Positions 37,498 through 50,300 of a DNA stretch of 64,000 nt are shown in pieces (the first letter of the stretch is position 1; every line of letters starts with the position of its first letter). Location: positions 2,586,395 through 2,650,394 of the forward strand of contig OX375872.1 of assembly GCA_947359465.1 (NCBI GenBank), written 5' to 3'. Position numbers and translations under genes: made by a program. The stretch is from Metellina segmentata (Eukaryota; Arthropoda; Arachnida; Araneae; Tetragnathidae). The notes beneath the pieces were generated by a model, which was not told the origin of the DNA, searched no databases, and saw nothing but the letters and a program-made list of their open reading frames with translations.

Positions 37498-40400
37498 TTC
37501 AAGTGCTTTCATATGAATTTACCTCTTGCAACTATGTAATATTTCTATATTTGTTGCTTTGTGTTTTTTTACTTATCTTTATCTGAGCTATAAAATTAAA
37601 ATTGTGAATTAATTGAGTAACAGTGTGTCTTAATTTCACTTTATCCTCCTCACTACCCTTTTTGTGAGAATTTTTTTTTTCTTTAGCGCCCTTACCCAAT
37701 CCGGTGCAAGGCCACATGTCTGACCCCTAGTTACGTCCCGAGTACTTTTCAAGTGCTTTCATATGAATTTACCTTTTGCAACTATGTAATATTTCTATAT
37801 TGGTTGCTTTGTGTATTTTTACTTATCTTTATCTGGAGCTATAAAATTAAAATTGTGAATTAATTGAGTAAGAGTGTGTCTCAATTTCACTTTATCCTCC
37901 TCACTACCCTTTTTGTGAGAATTTTTTTTTCTTTAGCGCCCTTTCCCAATCCGGTGCAAGGCCACATGTCTGTCCCCTAGTTACGTCCCGAGTACTTTTC
38001 AAGTGCTGTCATATGAATTTACCTTTTGCAACTATGTAATATTTCTATATTGGTTGCTATGTGTATTTTTACTTATCTTTATCTGGAGCTATAAAATTAA
38101 AATTGTGAATTAATTGAGTAAGAGTGTGTCTCAATTTCACTTTATCCTCCTCACTACCCTTTATGTGAGAATTTTTTTTTCTTTAGCGCCCTTTCCCAAT
38201 CCGGTGCAAGGCCACATGTCTGTCCCCTAGATACGTCCCGAGTACTTTTCAAGTGCTTTCATATGAATTTACCTCTTGCAACTATGTAATATTTCTATAT
38301 TGGTTGCTTTGTGTATTTTTACTTATCTTTATCTGGAGCTATAAAATTAAAATTGTGAATTAATTGAGTAAGAGTGTGTCTCAATTTTACTTTATCCTCC
38401 TCACTACCCTTTTTGTTATAATTTTTTTTTTCTAGCGCCCTTTCCCAATCCGGTGCAAGGCCACATGTCTGCCCCCTAGTTACGTCCCGAGTACGTTTTA
38501 AGTGCTTTCATTTGAATTTACATTTTGCAATTATGTAATATTTCTATATTTGTTGCTTTGTGTATTTTTTTCTCATATTTTTCTGAGGTATCAAATTAAA
38601 ATTGTGAATTAATTGAGTAAGAGTGTGTCTCAATTTCACTTTATCCTCCTCACTACCCTTTTTGTTAGAATTGATTTTTTTTCTTCAGCGCCCTTTCCCA
38701 ATCCGGTGCAAGGCCACATGTCTGCCCCCTAGTTACGTCCCGAGTACTTTTCAAGTGCTTTCATATGAATTTACCTTTTGCAACCATGTAATATTTCTAT
38801 ATTTGTTGCTTTGTGTATTTTTTACTTATCTTTATCCGAGCTATAAAATTAAAATTGTGAATTAATTGAGTAAGAGTGTGTTTCAATTTCACTTTATCAT
38901 CCTCACTACCCTTTTTGTTAGAAATTTTTTTTTCTTTAGCGCCATTTCCCAATCCGGTGCAAGGCCACATGTCTGCCCCCGAGTTACGTCCCGAGTAATT
39001 TTCAAGTGCTTTCATATGAATTTACCTTTTGCAACTATGTAATATTTCTATATTGGTTGCTTTGTGTATTTTTACTTATCTTTATCTGAGCTATAAAATT
39101 AAAATTGTGAATTAATTGAGTAAGAGTGTGTCTCAATTTCACTTTATCCTCCTCACTACACTTTTTGTGAGAATTTTTTTTTCTTTAGCGCCCTTTCCCA
39201 ATCCGGTGCAAGGCCACATGTCTGTCCCCTAGTTACGTCCCGAGTACTTTTCAAGTGCTTTCATATGAATTTACCTCTTGCAACTATGTAATATTTCTAT
39301 ATTTGTTGCTTTGTGTTTTTTTACTTATCTTTATCTGAGCTATAAAATTAAAATTTTGAATTAATTGAGTAAGAGTGTGTCTTAATTTCACTTTATCCTC
39401 CTCACTACCCTTTTTGTGAGAATTTTTTTTTCTTTAGCGCCCTTACCCAATCCGGTGCAAGGCCACATGTCTGACCCCTAGTTACGTCCCGAGTACTTTT
39501 CAAGTGCTTTCATATGAATTTACCTTTTTCAACAATGTAATATTTCTATATTTGTTGCTTTGTGTATTTTTTTCTTATCTTTTTCTGATGTAAAAAAATT
39601 AAAATTGTGAATTAATTGTGTGAGAGCGTGTCTGAAATTCACTTTATCCTCCTCTTTACCCTTTTTGTTAGAATGATTTTGTTTTCTGTAGTGCGCCTTC
39701 CCAATCCGGTGCTAGGCCACATGTCTGCCCCCTAGTTACGTCCCGAGTACTTTTCAAGTGCTTTCATATGAATTTACATTTTGCAACTATGTAATATTTC
39801 TACATTGGTTGCTTTGTGTATTTTTACTTATCTTTATCTGAGCTATAAAATTAAAATTGTGAATTAATTGAGTAAGAGTGTGTCTCAATTTCACTTTATC
39901 CTCCTCACTACCCTTTTTGTTATAATTTTATTTTTTCTTTAGCGCCCTTTCCCAATCCGGTGCAAGGCCACATGTCTGCCCCCTAGTAACGTCCCGAGTA
40001 CTTTTCAAGTGCTTTCATATGAATTTACCTTTTGCAACTATGTAATATTTCTATATTTGTTGCTTTATGTATTTTTTACTTATCTTTATCTCAGCTGTAA
40101 AATTAAAATTGTGAATTAATTGAGTAAGAGTGTGTATCAATTTCACTTTATCCTCCTCACTACCCTTTTTGTGAGAATTATTATTTTTTCTTTAGCGCCC
40201 ATTCCCAATCCGATGCAAGGCCACATGTCTGCCCCCTAGTTACGTCCCGAGTACTTTTCAAGTGCTTTCCTATGAATTTACCTTTTGAAACTATGTAATA
40301 TTTTTATATTTGTTGGTTTGTGTATTTTTTACTTATCTTTATCCGAGCTATAAAATTAAAATTGTGAATTAATTGAGTAAGAGTGTGTCTCAATTTCACT

Positions 40401-41168
40401 TTATCCTCCTCACTACCCTTTTTGTTAGAATGATTTTTTTTTCTTTAGCGCCATTTCCCAATCCGGTGCAAGGCCACATGTCTGCCCCCTAGTTACGTCC
40501 CGAGTACTTTTCAAGTGCTTTCCTATGAATTTACCTTTTGAAACTATGTAATATTTTTATATTTGTTGGTTTGTGTATTTTTTACTTATCTTTATCCGAG
40601 CTATAAAATTAAAATTGTGAATTAATTGAGTAAGAGTGTGTCTCAATTTCACTTTATCCTCCTCACTACCCTTTTTGTTAGAATTGATTTTTTTTTCTTC
40701 AGCGCCCTTTCCCAATCCGGTGCAAGGCCACATGTCTGCCCCCTAGTTACGTCCCGAGTACTTTTCAAGTGCTTTCATATGAATTTACCTTTTGCAACCA
40801 TGTAATATTTCTATATTGGTTGCTTTGTGTATTTTTTACTTAACTTTATCTGAGCTATAAAATTAAAATTGTGAATTAATTGAGTAAGAGTGTGTCTCAA
40901 TTTCACTTTATCCTCCTCACTACCCTTTTTGTTAGAATTATTTTTTTTTCTTTAGAGCCCTTTCCCAATCCGGTGCAAGGCCACATGTCTGCCCCCTAGT
41001 TACGTCCCGAGTACGTTTTAGTGCTTTCATTTGAATTTACATTTTGCAATTAAGTAATATTTCTATATTTGTTGCTTTGTGTATTTTTTTCTTATATTTT
41101 TCTGAGGTATAAAATTAAAATTGTGAATTAATTGTGTGAGAGCGTATCTGAAATTCACTTTATCCTCC
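37498..41168 (+). repeat. 3.77-kb higher-order duplication, copy 1 (~15 monomers)
   Basis: This block matches 41270-44940 at a constant offset of about 3771-3772 bp. Rare variants shared by both copies include TCATATTTTTCTGAGGTATC (about 38573), a monomer with TTTTTCAACAATG (about 39525), TATTTTTATATTTGTTGGTT and GTACGTTTTAGTGC. I see only a few differences by eye, for example A at 38998 against C at 42770. Confidence 0.9.
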
Positions 41169-41269
41169 TCACTACCCTTTTTGTGAGAATTATTATTTTT
41201 TCTTTAGCGCCCATTCCCAATCCGGTGCAAGGCCACATGTCTGCCCCGTAGTTACGTCCCGAGTACTTT

Positions 41270-44200
41270 TCAAGTGCTTTCATATGAATTTACCTCTTGC
41301 AACTATGTAATATTTCTATATTTGTTGCTTTGTGTTTTTTTACTTATCTTTATCTGAGCTATAAAATTAAAATTGTGAATTAATTGAGTAACAGTGTGTC
41401 TTAATTTCACTTCATCCTCCTCACTACCCTTTTTGTGAGAATTTTTTTTTTCTTTAGCGCCCTTACCCAATCCGGTGCAAGGCCACATGTCTGACCCCTA
41501 GTTACGTCCCGAGTACTTTTCAAGTGCTTTCATATGAATTTACCTTTTGCAACTATGTAATATTTCTATATTGGTTGCTTTGTGTATTTTTACTTATCTT
41601 TATCTGGAGCTATAAAATTAAAATTGTGAATTAATTGAGTAAGAGTGTGTCTCAATTTCACTTTATCCTCCTCACTACCCTTTTTGTGAGAATTTTTTTT
41701 TCTTTAGCGCCCTTTCCCAATCCGGTGCAAGGCCACATGTCTGTCCCCTAGTTACGTCCCGAGTACTTTTCAAGTGCTGTCATATGAATTTACCTTTTGC
41801 AACTATGTAATATTTCTATATTGGTTGCTATGTGTATTTTTACTTATCTTTATCTGGAGCTATAAAATTAAAATTGTGAATTAATTGAGTAAGAGTGTGT
41901 CTCAATTTCACTTTATCCTCCTCACTACCCTTTATGTGAGAATTTTTTTTTTCTTTAGCGCCCTTTCCCAATCCGGTGCAAGGCCACATGTCTGTCCCCT
42001 AGATACGTCCCGAGTACTTTTCAAGTGCTTTCATATGAATTTACCTCTTGCAACTATGTAATATTTCTATATTGGTTGCTTTGTGTATTTTTACTTATCT
42101 TTATCTGGAGCTATAAAATTAAAATTGTGAATTAATTGAGTAAGAGTGTGTCTCAATTTTACTTTATCCTCCTCACTACCCTTTTTGTTATAATTTTTTT
42201 TTTCTAGCGCCCTTTCCCAATCCGGTGCAAGGCCACATGTCTGCCCCCTAGTTACGTCCCGAGTACGTTTTAAGTGCTTTCATTTGAATTTACATTTTGC
42301 AATTATGTAATATTTCTATATTTGTTGCTTTGTGTATTTTTTTCTCATATTTTTCTGAGGTATCAAATTAAAATTGTGAATTAATTGAGTAAGAGTGTGT
42401 CTCAATTTCACTTTATCCTCCTCACTACCCTTTTTGTTAGAATTGATTTTTTTTCTTCAGCGCCCTTTCCCAATCCGGTGCAAGGCCACATGTCTGCCCC
42501 CTAGTTACGTCCCGAGTACTTTTCAAGTGCTTTCATATGAATTTACCTTTTGCAACCATGTAATATTTCTATATTTGTTGCTTTGTGTATTTTTTACTTA
42601 TCTTTATCCGAGCTATAAAATTAAAATTGTGAATTAATTGAGTAAGAGTGTGTTTCAATTTCACTTTATCATCCTCACTACCCTTTTTGTTAGAAATTTT
42701 TTTTTCTTTAGCGCCATTTCCCAATCCGGTGCAAGGCCACATGTCTGCCCCCGAGTTACGTCCCGAGTACTTTTCAAGTGCTTTCATATGAATTTACCTT
42801 TTGCAACTATGTAATATTTCTATATTGGTTGCTTTGTGTATTTTTACTTATCTTTATCTGAGCTATAAAATTAAAATTGTGAATTAATTGAGTAAGAGTG
42901 TGTCTCAATTTCACTTTATCCTCCTCACTACACTTTTTGTGAGAATTTTTTTTTCTTTAGCGCCCTTTCCCAATCCGGTGCAAGGCCACATGTCTGTCCC
43001 CTAGTTACGTCCCGAGTACTTTTCAAGTGCTTTCATATGAATTTACCTCTTGCAACTATGTAATATTTCTATATTTGTTGCTTTGTGTTTTTTTACTTAT
43101 CTTTATCTGAGCTATAAAATTAAAATTTTGAATTAATTGAGTAAGAGTGTGTCTTAATTTCACTTTATCCTCCTCACTACCCTTTTTGTGAGAATTTTTT
43201 TTTCTTTAGCGCCCTTACCCAATCCGGTGCAAGGCCACATGTCTGACCCCTAGTTACGTCCCGAGTACTTTTCAAGTGCTTTCATATGAATTTACCTTTT
43301 TCAACAATGTAATATTTCTATATTTGTTGCTTTGTGTATTTTTTTCTTATCTTTTTCTGATGTAAAAAAATTAAAATTGTGAATTAATTGTGTGAGAGCG
43401 TGTCTGAAATTCACTTTATCCTCCTCTTTACCCTTTTTGTTAGAATGATTTTGTTTTCTGTAGTGCGCCTTCCCAATCCGGTGCTAGGCCACATGTCTGC
43501 CCCCTAGTTACGTCCCGAGTACTTTTCAAGTGCTTTCATATGAATTTACATTTTGCAACTATGTAATATTTCTACATTGGTTGCTTTGTGTATTTTTACT
43601 TATCTTTATCTGAGCTATAAAATTAAAATTGTGAATTAATTGAGTAAGAGTGTGTCTCAATTTCACTTTATCCTCCTCACTACCCTTTTTGTTATAATTT
43701 TATTTTTTCTTTAGCGCCCTTTCCCAATCCGGTGCAAGGCCACATGTCTGCCCCCTAGTAACGTCCCGAGTACTTTTCAAGTGCTTTCATATGAATTTAC
43801 CTTTTGCAACTATGTAATATTTCTATATTTGTTGCTTTATGTATTTTTTACTTATCTTTATCTCAGCTGTAAAATTAAAATTGTGAATTAATTGAGTAAG
43901 AGTGTGTATCAATTTCACTTTATCCTCCTCACTACCCTTTTTGTGAGAATTATTATTTTTTCTTTAGCGCCCATTCCCAATCCGATGCAAGGCCACATGT
44001 CTGCCCCCTAGTTACGTCCCGAGTACTTTTCAAGTGCTTTCCTATGAATTTACCTTTTGAAACTATGTAATATTTTTATATTTGTTGGTTTGTGTATTTT
44101 TTACTTATCTTTATCCGAGCTATAAAATTAAAATTGTGAATTAATTGAGTAAGAGTGTGTCTCAATTTCACTTTATCCTCCTCACTACCCTTTTTGTTAG

Positions 44201-44940
44201 AATGATTTTTTTTTCTTTAGCGCCATTTCCCAATCCGGTGCAAGGCCACATGTCTGCCCCCTAGTTACGTCCCGAGTACTTTTCAAGTGCTTTCCTATGA
44301 ATTTACCTTTTGAAACTATGTAATATTTTTATATTTGTTGGTTTGTGTATTTTTTACTTATCTTTATCCGAGCTATAAAATTAAAATTGTGAATTAATTG
44401 AGTAAGAGTGTGTCTCAATTTCACTTTATCCTCCTCACTACCCTTTTTGTTAGAATTGATTTTTTTTTCTTCAGCGCCCTTTCCCAATCCGGTGCAAGGC
44501 CACATGTCTGCCCCCTAGTTACGTCCCGAGTACTTTTCAAGTGCTTTCATATGAATTTACCTTTTGCAACCATGTAATATTTCTATATTGGTTGCTTTGT
44601 GTATTTTTTACTTAACTTTATCTGAGCTATAAAATTAAAATTGTGAATTAATTGAGTAAGAGTGTGTCTCAATTTCACTTTATCCTCCTCACTACCCTTT
44701 TTGTTAGAATTATTTTTTTTTCTTTAGAGCCCTTTTCCAATCCGGTGCAAGGCCACATGTCTGCCCCCTAGTTACGTCCCGAGTACGTTTTAGTGCTTTC
44801 ATTTGAATTTACATTTTGCAATTAAGTAATATTTCTATATTTGTTGCTTTGTGTATTTTTTTCTTATATTTTTCTGAGGTATAAAATTAAAATTGTGAAT
44901 TAATTGTGTGAGAGCGTATCTGAAATTCACTTTATCCTCC
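41270..44940 (+). repeat. 3.77-kb higher-order duplication, copy 2
   Basis: Near-identical copy of 37498-41168. Just before it, 41169-41269 carries a monomer (TGTGAGAATTATTATTTTTT with GCCCCGTAG) that otherwise occurs at about 45211-45310. The junction therefore looks like the product of one out-of-register exchange. After 44940 the two copies diverge. Confidence 0.88.
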
Positions 44941-47309
44941 TCACTACCCTTTTTGTTAGAATGATTTTGTTTTCTGTAGCGCGCCTTCCCAATCCCGGTG
45001 CAAGGCCACATGTCTGCCCCCTAGTTACGTCCCGAGTACTTTTCAAGTGCTTTCATATGAATTTACCTTTTGCAACTATGTAATATTTCTATATTTGTTG
45101 CTTTGTGTATTTTTTACTTATCTTTATCTGAGCTATAAAATTAAAATTGTGAATTAATTGAGTAAGAGTGTGTATCAATTTCACTTTATCCTCCTCACTA
45201 CCCTTTTTGTGAGAATTATTATTTTTTCTTTAGCGCCCATTCCCAATCCGGTGCAAGGCCACATGTCTGCCCCGTAGTTACGTCCCGAGTACTTTTCAAG
45301 TGCTTTCATATGAATTTACCTTTTGAAACTATGTAATATTTTTATATTTGTTGGTTTGTGTATTTTTTACTTATCTTTATCCGAGCTATATAAAATTAAA
45401 ATTGTGAATTAATTGAGTAAGAGTGTGTCTCAATTTCACTTCATCCTCATCACTACCCTTTTTGTTAGAATTATTTTTTTTTCTTTAGCGCCCTTTCCCA
45501 ATCCGGTGCAAGGCCACATGTCTGCCCCCTAGTTACGTCCCGAGTACTTTTCAAGTGCTTTCATATGAATTTACCTTTTGCAACCATGTAATATTTCTAT
45601 ATTGGTTGCTTTGTGTATTTTTTACTTAACTTTATCTGAGCTAGAAAATTAAAATTGTGAATTAATTGAGTAAGAGTGTGTCTCAATTTCACTTTATCCT
45701 CCTCACTACCCTTTTTGTTAGAATGATTTTTTTTTCTTTAGCGCCATTTCCCAATCCGGGGCAAGGCCACATGTCTGCCCCCTAGTTACATCCCGAGTAC
45801 TTTTCAAGTGCTTTCCTATGAATTTACCTTTTGAAACTATGTAATATTTTTATATTTGTTGGTTTGTGTATTTTTTACTTATCTTTATCCGAGCTATAAA
45901 ATTAAAATTGTGAATTAATTGAGTAAGAGTGTGTCTCAATTTCACTTTATCCTCCTCACTACCCTTTTTGTTAGAATTGATTTTTTTTTCTTCAGCGCCC
46001 TTTCCCAATCCGGTGCAAGGCCACATGTCTGCCCCCTAGTTACGTCCCGAGTACTTTTCAAGTGCTTTCATATGAATTTACCTTTTGCAACCATGTAATA
46101 TTTCTATATTGGTTGCTTTGTGTATTTTTTACTTAACTTTATCTGAGCTATAAAATTAAAATTGTGAATTAATTGAGTAAGAGTGTGTCTCAATTTCACT
46201 TTATCCTCCTCACTACCCTTTTTGTTAGAATTATTTTTTTTTCTTTAGAGCCCTTTCCCAATCCGGTGCAAGGCCACATGTCTGCCCCCTAGTTACGTCC
46301 CGAGTACGTTTTAGTGCTTTCATTTGTATTTACATTTTGCAATTAAGTAATATTTCTATATTTGTTGCTTTGTGTATTTTTTTCTTATATTTTTCTGAGG
46401 TATAAAATTAAAATTGTGAATTAATTGTGTGAGAGCGTATCTGAAATTCACTTTATCCTCCTCACTACCCTTTTTGTTAGAATGATTTTGTTTTCTGTAG
46501 CGCGCCTTCCCAATCCCGGTGCAATACCACATGTCTGCCCCCTAGTTACGTCCCGAGTACTTTTCAAGTGCTTTCATATGAATTTACCTTTTGCAACTAT
46601 GTAATATTTCTATATTTGTTGCTTTGTGTATTTTTTACTTATCTTTATCTGAGCTATAAAATTAAAATTGTGATTTAATTGAGTAAGAGTGTGTATCAAT
46701 TTCACTTTATCCTCCTCACTACCCTTTTTGTGAGAATTATTATTTTTTCTTTAGCGCCCATTCCCAATCCGATGCAAGGCCACATGTCTGCCCCCTAGTT
46801 ACGTCCCGAGTACTTTTCAAGTGCTTTCCTATGAATTTACCTTTTGAAACTATGTAATATTTTTATATTTGTTGGTTTGTGTATTTTTTACTTATCTTTA
46901 TCCGAGCTATAAAATTAAAATTGTGAATTAATTGAGTAAGAGTGTGTCTCAATTTCACTTTATCCTCCTCACTACCCTTTTTGTTAGAATTGATTTTTTT
47001 TTTCTTCAGCGCCCTTTCCCAATCCGGTGCAAGGCCACATGTCTGCCCCCTAGTTACGTCCCGAGTACTTTTCAAGTGCTTTCATATGAATTTACCTTTT
47101 GCAACCATGTAATATTTCTATATTGGTTGCTTTGTGTATTTTTTACTTAACTTTATCTGAGCTATAAAATTAAAATTGTGAATTAATTGAGTAAGAGTGT
47201 GTCTCAATTTCACTTTATCCTCCTCACTACCCTTTTTGTTAGAATTATTTTTTTTCTTTAGAGCCCTTTCCCAATCCGGTGCAAGGCCACATGTCTGCCC
47301 CCTAGTTAC
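44941..47309 (+). repeat. Array interior, right end: standard monomers
   Basis: Monomers here share variants with the 3.77-kb block (TTGTTGGTTTGTG, GCGCCATTTCCC, AGAGCCCTTTCCC) but in a different order, indicating earlier exchange. Homogeneity drops sharply at about 47310. Confidence 0.75.
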
Positions 47310-50300
47310 GTTCCGAGTACGTTTCAAGTGATTTAATTTGAATTTACATTTTGCAATTATGTAATATTTCTATATTTGTTGCTTTGCGTATTTTTTTCTT
47401 ACTTTATCTGAGCTAAAAAATTAAAAATGTTAATTAATTGAGTGAGAGTGTGTCTCAATTTCACTTTATCCTCATCACTACCCTTTTTGTTAGAATAATT
47501 TTATTTATTTAGCGCTTCTTCCCAATCCGTTGCAGGACCACATGTCTGCCCTCCAGTTATGTTCCGAGTACGTTTCAAGTGCTTTCATTTGAATTTACAT
47601 TTTGCAATTATGTAATATTTCTATATTTGTTGCTTTGTGTATTTTTTTTCTTACATTATTTGAGCTAAAAAATTAAAATTATGAATTATTTAGTGAGAGT
47701 GTGTCTCAATTTCACTTTATCATCATCACTACCCTTTTTGTTAGAATAATTTTATTTCTTTAGCGCCTCTTCCCAATCCGGTGCAGGACCACATGTCTGC
47801 TACCTAGCTACGTTCCGAGTACGTTTCAAGTGCTTTCATTTCAATTTACATTTTGCAATTATATAATATTTCTATATTTTTTGTTTTGTGTATTTTTTTT
47901 CTTATCTTTTTCTGAGGTATAAACTTAAAATTGTGAATTAATTGTGTGAGAGTGTGTCTCAATTTCACTTTATCCTCATCACTACCCTTTTTGTTACAAT
48001 AATTTTATTTCTTTACCGCTCTTCCCAATCCGGTGCAGGACCACATGTCTGCCCCCTAGTTATGTTCCGAGTACGTTTCAAGTGCTTTCATTTGAATTTA
48101 CATATTGCAATTATGTAATATTTCTATATTTGTTGCTTTGTGTAATTTTTTTTCCTTACTTTATCTGCGCTAAAAATTAGAATTGTAAATTAATTGAGTG
48201 AGAGTGTGTCTCAATTTCACTTTATCCTCATCACTACCCTTTTAGTTAGAATGATTTTATTTCTTTAGCGCCTCTTCCTAATCCGGTGCAGGACCACATG
48301 TCTGCTACCTAGCTACGTTCCGAGTACGTTTCAAGTGCTTTCATTTCAATTTACATTTTGCAATTATATAATAATTCTATATTTTTTGCTTTGTGTATTT
48401 TTTTTCTTATCTTTTTCTGAGGTATAAACTTAAAATTGTGAATTAATTGTGTGAGAGTGTGTCTCAATTTCACTTTATCCTCATCACTACCCTTTTTGTT
48501 ACAATAATTTTATTTCTTTACCGCTCTTCCCAATCCGGTGCAGGACCACATGTCTGCCCCCTAGTTATGTTCCGAGTACGTTTCAAGTGCTTTCATTTGA
48601 ATTTACATATTGCAATTATGTAATATTTCTATATTTGTTGCTTTGTGTAATTTTTTTTCCTTACTTTATCTGCGCTAAAAATTAGAATTGTAAATTAATT
48701 GAGTGAGAGTGTGTCTCAATTTCACTTTATCCTCATCACTACCCTTTTAGTTAGAATGATTTTATTTCTTTAGCGCCTCTTCCTAATCCGGTGCAGGACC
48801 ACATGTCTGCTACATACCTACGTTCCGAGTACGTTTCAAGTGCTTTCATTTCAATTTACATTTTGCAATTATATAATATTTCTATATTTTTTGCTTTGTG
48901 TATTTTTTTCTTATCTTTTTCTGAGGTATAAACTTAAAATTGTGAATTAATTGTGTGAGAGTGTGTCTCAATTTCACTTTATCCTCATCACTACCCTTTT
49001 TGTTACAATAATTTTATTTCTTTAGCGCTCTTCCCAATTCGGTGCAGGACCACATGTCTGCCCCCTAGTTATGTTCCGAGTACGTTTCAAGTGCTTTCAT
49101 TTGAATTTACATTTTGCAATTATGTAATATTTCTATATTTGTTGCTTTATGTATTTTTTTTCTTACTTTATCTGAGGTATAAAATTAAAAATGTGAATTA
49201 ATTTAATGAGAGTGTTGCTCATTTTCACTTTACTCTCCTCATTACCCTTTTTGTTCGAATGAATTTTTTCTTTAACTCCACTACTCAATCCGATGCCCCG
49301 CACATGTCTGCCCCCTCCCCCTAGTTTCGTGCCGAGTACGTTTCAAGTGCTTTCATTTGATTCTACATTTTGCTATTATGTAATATTTCTATATTTGTTG
49401 CTTTGTGTATTTTTTACTTATCTTTATCTGAGCTATAAAATTAAAATTGTGAATTAATTGAGTAAGAGTGTGTCTCAATTTCACTTTATCCTCCTCACTA
49501 CCCTTTTTGTTAGAATGATTTTTTTTTCTTTAGCGCCATTTCCCAATCCGGTGCAAGGCCACATGTCTGCCCCCTAGTTACGTCCCGAGTACTTTTCAAG
49601 TGCTTTTATATGAATTTACCTTTTGCAACTATGTAATATTTCTATATTTGTTGCTTTGTGTTTTTTTTTCTTATCTTTTTCTGAGGTAAAAAAATTAAAA
49701 TTGTGAATTAATTGTGTGAGAGCGTGTCTGAAATTCACTTTATCCTCCTCACTACCCTTTTTGTTAGAATGATTTTTTATTTTTAGCGCCCCTTCCCAAT
49801 CCAGTGCAGGACCACGTCTGCCACCTAGCTACGTTCCGAGTACGTTTCAAGTGATTTGATTTGAATTTACATTTTGCAATTATGTAATATTTCTATATTT
49901 GTTGCTTTGTGTATTTTTTTTCTTACATTATTTGAGCTAAAAAATTAAAATTGTGAATTATTTAGTGAGAGAGTGTCTCAATTTCACTTTATCATCATCA
50001 CTACCCTTTTTGTTAGAATAATTTTATTTCTTTAGCGCCTCTTCCCAATCCGGTGCAGGACCACATGTCTGCCCTCCAGTTATGTTCCGAGTACGTTTCA
50101 AGGCTTTCATTTGAATTTACATATTGCAATTATGTAATATTTCTGTATTTGTTGCTTTGTGTATTTCTTTTTCTTACTTTATCTGCGCTAAAAATTAGAA
50201 TTGTAAATTAGTTGAGTGAGAGTGTGTCTCAATTTCACTTTATCCTCATCACTACCCTTTTAGTTAGAATGATTTTATTTCTTTAGCGCCTCTTCCTAAT

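Noticed and set aside
38623..42637. 80-residue plus-strand frames (MCLNFTLSS...) appearing twice
   Set aside because: They are satellite shadows duplicated with the 3.77-kb block, not genes.
17698..42787. Dozens of near-identical 60-72-residue minus-strand open frames (starting MWPCTGLGK or MKSTRDVTR)
   Set aside because: They are the satellite monomer read in one frame. The ~250-bp period shifts the frame in successive units, stops recur in each monomer, and T-run length changes break them freely. There is no sign of selection for protein.
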